Positions 46,829 through 58,100 are shown, counted from the first letter of the stretch. The stretch is DNA of 64,000 nt from Desulfovibrio sp. JY (GCA_021730285.1 CP082962.1:3667501-3731500), one strand, 5' to 3'. Numbers and translations: made by a program. Notes: generated by a model from the letters alone, not told the origin.

Positions 46829-47064
46829 GGATTTTCCTTGTTGATTGCCATCGTAAGATCATGCACCAGCGCGTCGCGGTCAAGGCCGAAACGCGCGGCC
46901 AGTCCGTTTATCGTCTCGAAAAGCCCCTGGCACAGCAGGCAGCAGCCCGCCGCCGCGTCGTAGTCGCGAAAGACGTCCTGGGTGGCCGGATGGGCCGCCA
47001 CCAAGTCCAGGACCGTCATGGCATCCGAGTCGAACGGCGGTGGTTCTCCTGGCAATCGATTCAT
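46825..47064 (-). CDS. DUF1858-like small cysteine protein
   Basis: 79-residue protein. The core TVLDLVAAHPATQDVFRDYD, GCCLLCQGLFETINGLAARF resembles DUF1858, a small helical domain with a conserved Cys pair found near hybrid cluster and sulfur-metabolism genes. The ATG at 47064 has GAGG six bases upstream. The stop overlaps the selD start (ATGA), so the two are translationally coupled. It may be involved in redox or Se handling (inference). Confidence 0.72.
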   Translation of the reverse strand: MNRLPGEPPPFDSDAMTVLDLVAAHPATQDVFRDYDAAAGCCLLCQGLFETINGLAARFGLDRDALVHDLTMAINKENP

Positions 47065-47102
47065 ATCAATCCTCAAGAGAGTAAAAATAACTACTTTAAT
47101 TT

Positions 47103-47131
47103 ATTATCAATTTTAAAAATCGACAGGCCAA
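47103..47131 (-). promoter_or_regulatory. putative promoter for DUF1858-selD-dsrE operon
   Basis: Minus strand TTGGCC and GATAAT with a 17-base spacer, about 40 bases before the DUF1858-like start, in an AT-rich patch. The -10 is a 5/6 match. Confidence 0.42.
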
Positions 47132-47200
47132 TGGCACCTGGGTGGCGGTGTTTCCAGGCAAAGCCAAGAGGTGACTCGTTTGATTCATTCCGTCCGTTGC

Positions 47201-47280
47201 GTGGCCGGCGGGAGGGGGCGCGGCCACGTGCGGCGCATATTTGAAGAATACGCCTTCGCGTCCGCGCAACCTCCCGACAG
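47201..47280 (+). repeat. structured intergenic element, copy 1
   Basis: An outer stem (47209-47223 with 47262-47276, two mismatches) encloses a conserved core: GCGGCGCATATTTGAAGAAT then ACGCCTTCGCGTCC. Same core and same arm-to-arm length (68 bp) as the copy at 58021-58100, with different arm sequence. Confidence 0.75.
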
Positions 47281-47445
47281 CCCTGATCCTGTGGTCCATC
47301 CGTGGAAGCCTTTCCTGGCTCGGAGAAGCGCCCGACGTCTGGCCTACCGCTCCTGCGCCTCTTTGTAGCAGCTCGATAATATTCTAGTATATTTAAATAT
47401 TTTTATAATACATCATGTTATGGTTTAACTTTTTAATTGGTCCCT
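47281..47445. other. gene-free AT-rich spacer
   Basis: No coding or RNA signal seen. Bases 47375-47440 are markedly AT-rich compared with the surrounding GC-rich DNA. Confidence 0.5.
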
Positions 47446-47513
47446 TTGAAAGTTTTTGAAGGGGGTCCAGGGGGAAACTTTTTTCAAAAAGTTTCCCCCT
47501 GGCCGCCGGAGGC
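47446..47513 (-). repeat. type B hairpin repeat, copy overlapping ABC exporter stop
   Basis: 68-bp unit identical base for base to 61838-61905. The core is a 17-bp perfect stem (47467-47483 with 47486-47502) with a 2-base loop. The stop codon of the ABC exporter (47484-47486) falls at the loop. Confidence 0.9.
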
Positions 47514-49310
47514 TCCCCCCTCCTCCAAAGTCTCCGCGCCGCTTTGGACGGCCCACATGCCGGCGTAGACCCCGCCTGCAGCGAGAAGCGCTTCATGGTC
47601 GCCGCGTTCGACCACGTACCCGTCCACCACGACCAGAATCTGCGAACACTGGCGCACGGTGGAAAGGCGGTGGGCCACGGCCAGGGTGAGACGGCCATCG
47701 CGGAAGGCGTACAGATTCTGCTGGATAATGGCCTCGGTGCGGGTGTCCACGGCCGAGGTGGCCTCGTCGAGGATCAGGATGGCCGGATCGCGCAGGATGG
47801 CCCGGGCCAGGGACACCCGCTGGCGCTCGCCGCCGGAAAGCTTGAGGCCGCGTTCGCCAATGACCGTGTCGTAGCCGGCCGGGAGCTTCATGATGAAGTC
47901 GTCGGCACCGGCCACGGCCGCGGCATGGCGCACGGCGGCCATGTCCGCCTCCGGGCGGCCGAGCAGGATGTTTTCGGCCACGGTGCCGTGAAAGAGAAAG
48001 GCGTCTTGGGACACGTAACCGAGGTGGCCGCGATAGCTGTTGAGCGTGTAGGCGGCAAGCGATGCACCATCGACGGTGATGACCCCGCCGGTCGGCTCGA
48101 AATAGCGCAGGAGCAGTTTGACCAGAGTGGACTTGCCGGCCCCGGTCGGGCCGACCACACCCAGCACTTGGCCCTTTGCCAGGCTGAAGCTGATGCTGTT
48201 TATGACCTGTCCGCGCGAAGGGTAGGCGAAGCGCACGTCCGTAAATTCCAGGCGGCTGGGCTTCCCTATCAAGGCCACGGCCCCAGGCGCATCGGCCACG
48301 CGGGGGCGCACGGCGAACAGCTCGCTGACGCGCGAAGCGGCGGCCTCGGCCCGCTGAATCTGGTTAATGAGCATGCCGAAGACGAAAAGCGGCAACACCA
48401 GCCGGGCGGCAAAGAGCACAAAGGTGGTGTAGTCGCCGACCGTCGGGCCATGTCCGGCCGCCACCAGATAGCCGCCGCCGGCGAAGACCGCGCCGAAGGA
48501 CAGCCCGGCCACGGTATAAATGGCCGGCAGAAACCGGGCCCGCTCGCCCTCGGCGGCGATGGCCTCGTCGCGGTAACTGGCCGAACGCGCGGACACGGCC
48601 TTGTAAAGCCTGTCCTCGGCCGTGTAGGCCTGGATGACCCCCATGCCGCTGATGTTGTTTTCGAGAATGCCGGCAATGGCCCCGACGGCCCGGCGCGTTT
48701 CCCGGTAGCGGGGCTGGACCCGGGTCACGAAGCGGCGCACGGCGAAGATGGCCAGGGGCAGGGGCACGAAAAGGAGCAGGGCCAGCCGCCATTCCAGGAA
48801 AAACAGGTAGCCGTAGATGCCGCAGAAAGTGACGACCAGCCGGATGATCGAGGTCGTGGAGTCGGTGAGGAAACTTTCCAGGGCATCCACGTCGGCCACG
48901 ATCACGGACATGATGTCGCCGGTCTGGCGGTCCTCGAAAAAGGCCGGCTCCAGGGATTGCAGATGGCCGTAAAGCGCCAGCCGGATATCGTGGCGGGTCT
49001 TCTGGGCCAGGGCCGAAAGCATGTAATCCGAGCCGCTTTGGAACACGGCCAGAAAGATGAAGCTCGTCAGTACGGTCAGACCGTAGAAGAGGTAGACCTT
49101 GGGATCGGACTCGCCGCGCGCGGCGGCGTCGATGACCCGGCCGGCGATGGCCAGGGGGAGCAGGTCGCAGGCCCGGGCCAGAATGTTGAGGGCCAGACCG
49201 CCGATCATGGCCTTTTTGTACGGACGCAGGAAGGTGTAGAGCCGCCAGACCTGCCGGCCGAGAAAGGCATGGCGGTCTTTTTTCGGGGGAGAGACTTGGT
49301 TTTGTGTCAT
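47484..49310 (-). CDS. ABC transporter, fused permease and ATPase (MsbA-like half-transporter)
   Basis: 608-residue inner-membrane exporter half-molecule. The N-terminal membrane domain has six helices (LALNILARACDLLPLAIAGR; VTFCGIYGYLFFLEWRLALL). The ATPase has Walker A GVVGPTGAGKSTLVK, signature LSGGERQRVSLARA, Walker B ILILDEAT and a switch His in VAHRLSTVRQ. The last ~11 residues (GGASGGQGETF) are encoded by the intergenic repeat. The start overlaps the preceding membrane-protein stop (ATGA). Homodimer likely; substrate unknown. Confidence 0.9.
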   Translation of the reverse strand: MTQNQVSPPKKDRHAFLGRQVWRLYTFLRPYKKAMIGGLALNILARACDLLPLAIAGRVIDAAARGESDPKVYLFYGLTVLTSFIFLAVFQSGSDYMLSALAQKTRHDIRLALYGHLQSLEPAFFEDRQTGDIMSVIVADVDALESFLTDSTTSIIRLVVTFCGIYGYLFFLEWRLALLLFVPLPLAIFAVRRFVTRVQPRYRETRRAVGAIAGILENNISGMGVIQAYTAEDRLYKAVSARSASYRDEAIAAEGERARFLPAIYTVAGLSFGAVFAGGGYLVAAGHGPTVGDYTTFVLFAARLVLPLFVFGMLINQIQRAEAAASRVSELFAVRPRVADAPGAVALIGKPSRLEFTDVRFAYPSRGQVINSISFSLAKGQVLGVVGPTGAGKSTLVKLLLRYFEPTGGVITVDGASLAAYTLNSYRGHLGYVSQDAFLFHGTVAENILLGRPEADMAAVRHAAAVAGADDFIMKLPAGYDTVIGERGLKLSGGERQRVSLARAILRDPAILILDEATSAVDTRTEAIIQQNLYAFRDGRLTLAVAHRLSTVRQCSQILVVVDGYVVERGDHEALLAAGGVYAGMWAVQSGAETLEEGGASGGQGETF

Positions 49311-50035
49311 AAGAGGAGCAGCAATGCGGCATAGCCGGCCGCGCCCAGGGCAAAGGCCGGGAAATTGCCCGATCCGTCGAGCGGGACTTCATCCTTCATG
49401 GTGTTCATGACCACGCCGCCGGCCAGAAAGGCGAACAGCACGGCCAAAAGTGCCTCGTGAACGCGAAAGACCACGCCAAAGGCCCAGCCGCCAAGGACCG
49501 CGCCGGCCAGCACCTTGCGGCCAAGGCGATGGTAGTCGCCGGTGAAATGCCGCCGCAGCCCGTGGTCGGTTCCGGCCATGTGCAAGGCCATGGCCACGGT
49601 GTAGGTGACAAGGCTCACCGGTCCCGGCACCTCCCGGTTGTCCAGCAGGTAGCCGATCAGAAAACTGTACAGGCCAAACGAGGTCAGATGCAACCAGAAG
49701 ACGCCGCTTTTCTCCGGCCCGGCCGGCGGGGCGTCGCGTCCCCCCCGGGCCAGGATGGCCGCCCGCTCCAGGCCGTAGAAGACGAGCAGCCCGGCCAGGG
49801 CGACCAGGAACACGTGGTGGTCAAGCGCCGGCAAAACGGTCCAGCCGGCCCGAAGCACCGCTTCCTGGCCCGCGCACAGATCGGGAAAGATGTGGACGAA
49901 GACGTAGGCCGTGGCCGCGCCGCCGGCCAGGGACAGCCATGGGCTTCGCGGCGCGTCGAGGGCCGGGGAGAGCAGGCGGATGTAGAGATGGGTCAGCGCC
50001 AGAAAAAGGGCCATGATCCCGGTCGCGCCGGTCAC
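49307..50035 (-). CDS. polytopic membrane protein of unknown function
   Basis: 242-residue inner-membrane protein with about seven hydrophobic helices (LAGGAATAYVFVHIFPDLCA; HHVFLVALAGLLVFYGLE; AGAVLGGWAFGVVFRVHEAL). Conserved-looking His/Asp/Glu within helices (HIFPD, ALDHH, HMAGTDHGL) give a metal-transporter flavour, perhaps ZIP-like, but I cannot assign it. The GTG start has AAGGAGG seven bases upstream and overlaps the preceding stop (GTGA). It lies between a LeuA-like enzyme and an ABC exporter. Confidence 0.72.
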   Translation of the reverse strand: MTGATGIMALFLALTHLYIRLLSPALDAPRSPWLSLAGGAATAYVFVHIFPDLCAGQEAVLRAGWTVLPALDHHVFLVALAGLLVFYGLERAAILARGGRDAPPAGPEKSGVFWLHLTSFGLYSFLIGYLLDNREVPGPVSLVTYTVAMALHMAGTDHGLRRHFTGDYHRLGRKVLAGAVLGGWAFGVVFRVHEALLAVLFAFLAGGVVMNTMKDEVPLDGSGNFPAFALGAAGYAALLLLL

Positions 50036-51231
50036 ACACCGCCCTCCTTGGCCTTGGCGGCGGCCCGGCGCACAAGCTTTTCTTCGTCGGCCCAGGCGTC
50101 CTTGTCCGCGTTTTTGACCAGCCGGCCGGCAACGGCCAGTTCGTCGGGAGTCAGCTCGATGCCCAGTTCCGTCAGGCGCAGGGCCAGCGCCGCCCGACCC
50201 GACATGGGCGAAAGGGGCAGGCGAAAGCCGTGCGCCCCCACGGTTTCGGGGTGAAAGGGCAGGTAGGTGTCGGGGTTTTTGAGCAGCCCGTCCTGGTGCA
50301 CTCCGGCCGCCGTGGCGAAGATGTTGGCCCCGACCACGGCCTTGTTCGGGGCGATGGGCACGCCCGAGCGCGCGGAAACGAGACGGCACAGCCCGGTAAG
50401 GTGACTCGGATCGACGCCGACGCTGCGACGGTACTGCCTGCCGTGCAGGCGCAGGGCCATGACCGTTTCCTCAAGCGGCGCGTTGCCGGCCCGCTCGCCG
50501 ATGCCGCCCACGGTCAGATGCACGATATCCGCGCCGGCCCCGGCGGCGGCCAGGGTGTTGGCCGTGGCCAGACCCAGGTCGTTGTGGAAATGCACCCGCA
50601 GGCGTACCCCGCGCGGATGGGCTAAGCGCGTGAGCATGCGCACCCGACGCCTGACCATCTCCGGGGTGAGCACGCCGAGGGTGTCGGGAAAACCGATGCC
50701 CGTGGCCCCGGCGTCCATGGCCACGGTATAGGCCTGGCGCAAAAAGGCCGGCTCGGTGCGGCTGCCGTCCTCGCAGCTGAAGGTCACCTTCAAAAAACGC
50801 TTGCGCGCGTAGGTCACGGCCTGCCGGATCATCTCCAGGCACTCGCCCTTGGTCTTGCCGAGCTTGTCGCGGCGGTGCAGGGCGCTTGTGGCCAGAAAAA
50901 CCCCGACGCCGCGCCGGTCGGGATCGGCGTGTTGCAGGGCTTCCCAGGCGGCGTCGATATCGGCCGTAAGCGCCCGGCACAGCACCATGATCCGTGGACC
51001 GGCCACCTCGGCGGCGATGCGGCGTACCGCCTCGATTTCCCGGTCGGAAACGGCCGGAAAGCCGGCCTCGATGACGTCCACGCCGGCTGTAGCCAGGGCC
51101 TTGGCGATGACCACCTTGTCCTCGACGGAAAAGCGCACCCCGGGCATCTGCGCGCCATCGCGCAAGGTGGTATCGGAAATGGTGAGCGGTGTTACACGGT
51201 CCGTTAAAGGATTGGGCAAATGTTCGGACAT
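50032..51231 (-). CDS. 2-isopropylmalate/homocitrate synthase family enzyme
   Basis: 399-residue enzyme of the HMGL-like TIM-barrel family that condenses acetyl-CoA with a 2-oxo acid. The catalytic DTTLRDGAQMPG and metal-binding HFHND (in RVHFHNDLGLATANTLAAA) are present, as is GGIGERAGNAPLEE. There is no C-terminal leucine-regulatory domain, so it resembles NifV or short LeuA forms. Whether it makes homocitrate, isopropylmalate or citramalate cannot be told from sequence. Downstream are a membrane protein and an ABC exporter in the same operon. Confidence 0.8.
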   Translation of the reverse strand: MSEHLPNPLTDRVTPLTISDTTLRDGAQMPGVRFSVEDKVVIAKALATAGVDVIEAGFPAVSDREIEAVRRIAAEVAGPRIMVLCRALTADIDAAWEALQHADPDRRGVGVFLATSALHRRDKLGKTKGECLEMIRQAVTYARKRFLKVTFSCEDGSRTEPAFLRQAYTVAMDAGATGIGFPDTLGVLTPEMVRRRVRMLTRLAHPRGVRLRVHFHNDLGLATANTLAAAGAGADIVHLTVGGIGERAGNAPLEETVMALRLHGRQYRRSVGVDPSHLTGLCRLVSARSGVPIAPNKAVVGANIFATAAGVHQDGLLKNPDTYLPFHPETVGAHGFRLPLSPMSGRAALALRLTELGIELTPDELAVAGRLVKNADKDAWADEEKLVRRAAAKAKEGGV

Positions 51232-51309
51232 GGGGCTTTTTGCGCTCTTTTCGCCCCAAAGGCAACGCGGGTGATTTTGTACGAGGGCGTGCTCACCGGT
51301 GCATACGGT

Positions 51310-51338
51310 TTGACGAAAAGAGGTGCCGAGGCTAGGAT
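51310..51338 (+). promoter_or_regulatory. putative promoter for elbB
   Basis: TTGACG and TAGGAT with a 17-base spacer, 54 bases before the elbB start, in the divergent gap. Confidence 0.5.
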
Positions 51339-51392
51339 TTATCGGATCGAAAACGCAGTGCAACACCCTGTTGCGGCAGGGGGAGGGATGCG

Positions 51393-52049
51393 ATGGCGAC
51401 CATCGGCGTTTTACTGTCGGGATGTGGCGTGCTGGACGGCTCGGAAATCCACGAGGCGACGTTGGCGCTCTATTTTCTGGACAAGGCCGGGGCCAAGGTC
51501 ATCTGTCTGGCTCCGGAGATGACCGCGCCGGCCATGGACCATGCCGCCAAGGCCCCAAGCGGGGAGATGCGCAACGTGCGCGTGGAGGCCGCGCGCATCG
51601 CCCGGGGGGCGGTGACCGACGTGGCCAGCATGACCGCCGACTCCCTGGACGGGTTGATCTTGCCCGGCGGCTTTGGCGCGGCAAAAAATCTCTGCGATTT
51701 TGCCGAGAAAGGCGCGAAAGGAACAGTCTTTCCTGCCGTGGCCACACTGCTTGCCGCCATGCATGCCGCCGGCAAGCCCATCGGCGCCATCTGCATCGCC
51801 CCGGCCGTGCTGGCCTTGGCTCTGGGCCGGTTTCATCCCGAGCTGACCATCGGCAACGATCCCGGCACGGCCCAGGCCCTGGAAGCGGCCGGCGCGAAAC
51901 ATGTCGCCTGCGCCGTGGACGAAATCCACGTGGACGCGGCCAACAACCTCGTCACGACCCCGGCCTACATGCTCGGTCCGGGCATCGCGGACATCGCCAA
52001 GGGCATCGAAAAGCTGGTGGCGGAAGTCCTGTCCCGGGTCCGTCCGTAA
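51393..52049 (+). CDS. elbB: glyoxalase III-like/DJ-1 family protein ElbB
   Basis: 218-residue DJ-1/PfpI superfamily protein, formerly linked to isoprenoid synthesis. Hallmarks are IGVLLSGCGVLDGSEIHEAT, DGLILPGGFGAAKNLCDFAE and the nucleophile region IGAICIAPAVLALAL. ElbB has weak glyoxalase activity in E. coli. The start ATG has GGGAGG upstream. It is transcribed away from the LeuA-like operon and is followed by a YdjC deacetylase. Confidence 0.92.
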   Translation: MATIGVLLSGCGVLDGSEIHEATLALYFLDKAGAKVICLAPEMTAPAMDHAAKAPSGEMRNVRVEAARIARGAVTDVASMTADSLDGLILPGGFGAAKNLCDFAEKGAKGTVFPAVATLLAAMHAAGKPIGAICIAPAVLALALGRFHPELTIGNDPGTAQALEAAGAKHVACAVDEIHVDAANNLVTTPAYMLGPGIADIAKGIEKLVAEVLSRVRP

Positions 52050-52094
52050 TGGCGGGCTTGCGACCGTTTACGGTTTGAGCGCAGAGGAGGGCGG

Positions 52095-52904
52095 ATGCGC
52101 CGGCTTTTCGTCAATGCGGACGATTTCGGCCTGACCGAAGGGGTGAGCGCCGGGATTCTCACGGCCATGGCCGCCGGCGTCGTCGGTGGCACGACGGCCA
52201 TGGTCTGCGCCGAGGGCGGGCTTGAGCGACTGACCCGCCTGGGGCCGCAAATCGCCGGCCGGGTCGGGTTGCATCTGCAACTCACGGGGGGGCGTCCCTG
52301 CCTGCCGCCGGAGCAAATCCCCAGTCTGGTCACGGAAGAGGGGCTTTTCCCCCGCAAAAAGAAAGCGGTCGTGGACGTCGATCCGAACGAAGTGCGCCGG
52401 GAATGGCGGGCCCAGTTGGCCCGGTTCCGGCAATCGGGCCTCATGCCCAGCCACCTCGACTCCCATCATCATATCCACAACCGGCCGGAGGCGTTTCCGG
52501 TCTTTGCGGAGCTGGCCCGGGAACTCGGCGTGCCGGGGCGGGCCGTTTCCGACGCCATGCGGGAGTCCCTGACCTCCGCCGGTGTGGTCCATGCGGATTT
52601 GTGCCTCACCCGGTTTTACGGCGAGAACCTGAGCGCCACGACGTTTTTGTCCCTGGTGGACGCCGCCTTCGCCGCCCTTGGCGGTTCGGGAACGGTGGAG
52701 GTCATGGTCCACCCCGGCCGCCACGACGCCGCGTTGGCCGCGATAAGCACCTACAGCGCTGGACGCGAGCAGGAACTTGCGGCGCTTACCGAACCGGGCC
52801 TGGCCGAAGCCCTGGCCGAGCGGGGCATCCGCATCGTCACCGCAGCAAGCCTGCTTGGAACCGGGCCGGACCAGGCGGTTGCGCCGCGTCGCCAAGCCTT
52901 GTAA
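52095..52904 (+). CDS. ChbG/HpnK (YdjC) family carbohydrate deacetylase
   Basis: 269-residue YdjC-family deacetylase. Metal ligands are in LFVNADDFGLTEGV near residues 5-18 and the SHLDSHHHIHNRPEAFP segment. The tail VMVHPGRHDAA is typical. These enzymes remove acetyl groups from chitooligosaccharides or hopanoid sugars. GGAGG precedes the ATG. Substrate unknown here. Confidence 0.88.
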   Translation: MRRLFVNADDFGLTEGVSAGILTAMAAGVVGGTTAMVCAEGGLERLTRLGPQIAGRVGLHLQLTGGRPCLPPEQIPSLVTEEGLFPRKKKAVVDVDPNEVRREWRAQLARFRQSGLMPSHLDSHHHIHNRPEAFPVFAELARELGVPGRAVSDAMRESLTSAGVVHADLCLTRFYGENLSATTFLSLVDAAFAALGGSGTVEVMVHPGRHDAALAAISTYSAGREQELAALTEPGLAEALAERGIRIVTAASLLGTGPDQAVAPRRQAL

Positions 52905-53028
52905 GGGCCCGGGCAACGCTGTATCCTGCGTCAGCCGTCGTTTTCTCGAGATGGCCGACACCATATCCGGCAGAAAAATCGAACGTCGGGGGAACCGGCG
53001 CAACGACACGCCGCCAGGGGGAGGGCGC

Positions 53029-54210
53029 ATGCGGGACGACATTTTGCTTGCCATGCGCAAATTCGTGGCCCCGGAATTCGTTTTCGGCAACGGGGCGCTG
53101 ACCCTGGCCGGGCGTCAGGCGGCCGGCCTCGGCGTACGCCATGCCTTGCTCGTGGCCGATTCCGGCCTCATGGATTTCGGCTGGCCGCAGCAGGTCCAGG
53201 CGAGCCTTGACGCCTCCGGGGTGGAAACCACCCTTTTTACCGCTTTTTCCTCCAATCCGCGTGACCACGAAGTCATGGCCGGAGCACACGTTTTCGATGA
53301 CGCCGGTTGCGACGCCCTGGTGGCCGTGGGCGGCGGTTCGGCCATGGACTGCGCCAAGGCCATCGGCATCGTCAGCGTCAACAAGCGGCATATCCGGGAA
53401 TTCGAGGGCGTGGACAACGTGGAACGCCCCGGTCCGCCGCTTCTGTGCGTGCCGACCACGGCCGGCACCGGGGCCGAGGTCTCCCAGTTCGCCATCATCA
53501 CGGATAGCGTGCGCCGGGTGAAAATCGCCATTGCCGGCAAGACGCTGATCCCGGACGCGGCGCTCATCGACCCCGAGACCACCGTGACCATGCCGGGGAC
53601 CCTGACCGCCCATACGGGCCTGGACGCCCTGACCCACGCCATGGAGGCCTACGTTTCCAACGCCAACAGCCCCATGACCGACCTGCTGGCCCGGGAGGCC
53701 ATCCGGCTCATTGCCGCCCATCTGCTCCCGGCCATGCGCAATCCCAAGGACATGCAGGCCCGTGGCGGCATGCTCCTGGCCAGTCTTTACGCCGGCATGG
53801 CCTTTTCCAACGCCATCCTCGGCGCGGTCCACGCCATGTCCCACAGCCTGGGCGGGCTGCTCGACCTGCCGCATGGGCTTTGCAACGCCATTTTGATGGA
53901 TCACGTGGCGCGATACAATTTCAGCGCCGCGCCGGAGCGGTACGCGGACATCGGGCGGCTTCTGGGCGCCCGATTTGACGATGCCGCCGCGCCGGAGGAA
54001 AAAAAAGAGGCTGTGCTGGCCGCCATGCGGGACTTCAAGCGCGCCGCCGGGGTCACCATGGGGCTGGCCGAAATCGGGGTCGACCCGGAAGCCCTGGCCC
54101 AACTTGCCCACAATGCCCTGGACGACCCCTGTCTCCTGACCAACCCCCGGCAGCCAAGCCAAGCCGATATCGAAGCCATCTATGAAGACGCCAGGCAAAC
54201 GAGCCGCTGA
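53029..54210 (+). CDS. iron-containing alcohol dehydrogenase
   Basis: 393-residue group III dehydrogenase. The NAD motif is VAVGGGSAMDCAKAIG, with PTTAGTGAEVSQFAII. Iron-binding His/Asp lie in GLDALTHAMEAYVSNANSP and the HAMSHSLGGLLDLPHGLCNA segment. Probably oxidises or reduces short alcohols or aldehydes in ethanol or lactaldehyde metabolism, common in sulfate reducers. GGGGGAGGG precedes the ATG. The last 29 bases overlap the histidine kinase gene. Confidence 0.9.
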   Translation: MRDDILLAMRKFVAPEFVFGNGALTLAGRQAAGLGVRHALLVADSGLMDFGWPQQVQASLDASGVETTLFTAFSSNPRDHEVMAGAHVFDDAGCDALVAVGGGSAMDCAKAIGIVSVNKRHIREFEGVDNVERPGPPLLCVPTTAGTGAEVSQFAIITDSVRRVKIAIAGKTLIPDAALIDPETTVTMPGTLTAHTGLDALTHAMEAYVSNANSPMTDLLAREAIRLIAAHLLPAMRNPKDMQARGGMLLASLYAGMAFSNAILGAVHAMSHSLGGLLDLPHGLCNAILMDHVARYNFSAAPERYADIGRLLGARFDDAAAPEEKKEAVLAAMRDFKRAAGVTMGLAEIGVDPEALAQLAHNALDDPCLLTNPRQPSQADIEAIYEDARQTSR

Positions 54211-55900
54211 CGCCAGCCGCCGGGACAGGCTGCTTGGCTTCGGCGAACATTCGGTCAGCAAAAGCTATTACCCGGAACTCAAGCGCCGCCTTGACGAGCT
54301 CGAGCGCTTCCGTTCGCTCCTCGAGCAGACCGGCGAGGCCATTTTCCTGGTCGATGGGCGCACGGGCCGCATCACCGATACCGCCGGCGCGGCCGGGGGC
54401 ATTCTGCGCCAGGAGCGCGAGGCCCTCGTCGGACTTCCTTTTGCCGAACTGCTTCCCGTGGAGGCCGTGGAGCATCTCCATGGGCTTTTTTCCGGGGATT
54501 TCGCCGCTGGACGCCTGGAAACGGTCCTGACCCGGCCGGGAGGCCAGGGAACGACCCCGCCCGTGGAGATGACGTTCCGCATGGCCAAGGGCGAGGACGG
54601 CCCCATCGCCGTCATCGTGGCCCGGGACGTGTCGGAGCGTAAAAAAAGCGAACTGGCCTTGCGCCGGGCCGAGGAAAAATACCGGGGTATCGTCGAAAAC
54701 GCGGCCGAAGGCATTTTTCAAAGCTCCCTGGACGGCCGGCTCATCAGCGCCAACCCGGCCGTGGCCTCCATACTGGGCTATGCTTCGCCGCGCGAGATGA
54801 TGCGCCGCGTCAAAAGCCTCATCGACCAGACCGTGGCCCACGAGGAAGACCGTCGCCGCATCCGGACCGAACTGGAACGCTACAATCAGGTCAAAAACCT
54901 GGAAGTCCAGCTCGTCACCAAATCCGGCGACCTGATCTGGGGCCTCATAAACGCCCGGTGCATCCGGGACGCGGCCGGCGAGGCGGAACGCTTCGACGGG
55001 TCGCTCCAGGACGTGAGCATCCGCAAGCAGGCCGAGCAGACGCTGCTGCGCTACCACGACGAGCTCGAACGCCGCGTGGCCGAGCGCACGGCGGAACTCA
55101 CCCGCGCCAACGAACGCCTCACCCACGAAGTGACTATCCGCAAGCGGGCCGAAGAGGCGGCCGACGCCGCCAACCGGGCCAAATCCGAATTCCTGTCCAT
55201 GGTCTCCCACGAGATCCGCACCCCGCTGACTTCGGTCATGGGGTTTGCCGTCATCATCGAAAAGCGCCTGGATCAGCTCTTCAGCCGCCTGCTCGGCGAC
55301 GATCCCCGGCAGCGCCGCCAAGCCGAGCAGATCATGGAAAATCTCGGCATCATCGTTTCCGAGGGCGAACGACTCAAGCACCTCATAAACGACGTGCTGG
55401 ACCTGGCCAAGCTCGAGGCCGGCAAGATGGCCTTCCGGCACGAGCGGGTGGACCCGGCCGAAGTGGTGCGCCATGTCATGAGCGCTTCGGAAGGGTTGCT
55501 TGCCGCAGCAAGCCGCAAGGTCGCCCTGAAAACGAGCATCCAGGGACGATTGCCCGAGGTCATCGGCGACCGCGACCGGCTGATCCAGGTGCTGGTCAAC
55601 CTGGTCTCCAACGCCCTCAAATTCACCGAGCAGGGCTCCGTCACCTGCCGGGCCAGAGCCGAGGACGGCTATGTCGTCATCGATGTGGCCGATACCGGCA
55701 TAGGCATTCCGGAAGCCGACCAGCATAAGGTTTTCGAAAAATTCAACCAGATCGGCGCAACGTTGACCAACAAGCCCAAAGGCACGGGCCTGGGGCTTGC
55801 CATCTGCAAACACATCGTCGAGTCACACGGCGGACGCATTTCGTACGTATCACGCTTCGGTTCGGGCAGCACATTCACCTTCGCCCTGCCGATTGCCTAA
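54182..55900 (+). CDS. cytoplasmic PAS histidine kinase
   Basis: 572-residue sensor kinase without membrane helices. Two PAS domains span about 40-155 ([20 protein letters not shown]) and 160-285 ([20 protein letters not shown]). A coiled coil follows ([20 protein letters not shown]). The HisKA motif has H343 in [14 protein letters not shown]; the ATPase has N-box [13 protein letters not shown]-box [10 protein letters not shown] and [18 protein letters not shown]. No response regulator is adjacent. Overlap with the alcohol dehydrogenase gene suggests cotranscription. Confidence 0.9.
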   Translation: MKTPGKRAADASRRDRLLGFGEHSVSKSYYPELKRRLDELERFRSLLEQTGEAIFLVDGRTGRITDTAGAAGGILRQEREALVGLPFAELLPVEAVEHLHGLFSGDFAAGRLETVLTRPGGQGTTPPVEMTFRMAKGEDGPIAVIVARDVSERKKSELALRRAEEKYRGIVENAAEGIFQSSLDGRLISANPAVASILGYASPREMMRRVKSLIDQTVAHEEDRRRIRTELERYNQVKNLEVQLVTKSGDLIWGLINARCIRDAAGEAERFDGSLQDVSIRKQAEQTLLRYHDELERRVAERTAELTRANERLTHEVTIRKRAEEAADAANRAKSEFLSMVSHEIRTPLTSVMGFAVIIEKRLDQLFSRLLGDDPRQRRQAEQIMENLGIIVSEGERLKHLINDVLDLAKLEAGKMAFRHERVDPAEVVRHVMSASEGLLAAASRKVALKTSIQGRLPEVIGDRDRLIQVLVNLVSNALKFTEQGSVTCRARAEDGYVVIDVADTGIGIPEADQHKVFEKFNQIGATLTNKPKGTGLGLAICKHIVESHGGRISYVSRFGSGSTFTFALPIA

Positions 55901-55980
55901 CCGTGGGCATTACGGTATGTCCCCTGGCCCGACGCGCGGCACTGCGCGCGTCGGCAACGTTTTTCCCAAGGACCCCCCGC

Positions 55981-57822
<1,842 letters not shown>

Positions 57823-57850
57823 TCCGACAAGTCGTAGCGTGATTTTCACG

Positions 57851-57882
57851 AAAAAAGCCCGGAGCGTGTCCGGGCTTTTTTT
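57851..57882. terminator. bidirectional terminator after typA
   Basis: AAAAAAGCCCGGA pairs with TCCGGGCTTTTTT around a 5-base loop; A and T runs on both sides serve both directions. Confidence 0.9.
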
Positions 57883-58020
57883 ATGGGCGGGATTGCCAGG
57901 GCGTTAGCGGGAAACGCGCTGCGGCCACCGATTGGCGATTGGCGTCGGTCTCAGGCGCGGCTGTGGCTGTGGCGAAGGTCAGGCGGTCGGACGGTGTAAA
58001 AAACATGAGCTCTTTGGTTG

Positions 58021-58100
58021 GCCGGCGTCGGGATGCCGCAGCCGCATGCGGCGTATATTTGAAGAATACGCCTTTGCGTCCGCGGCATCCCGACGTCGGC
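58021..58100 (+). repeat. structured intergenic element, copy 2
   Basis: A 19-bp outer stem (58021-58039 with 58082-58100, one G-T wobble) encloses a core with palindrome GCCGCATGCGGC and inner hairpin GGCGTAT/ATACGCC. The core matches copy 1 at 47201-47280, but the stem sequence is different, so pairing and not sequence is kept. Confidence 0.85.

Noticed and set aside
47544-49334. 596-codon plus-strand frame opposite the ABC exporter
   Set aside because: Antisense shadow; the minus-strand gene has all ABC motifs.
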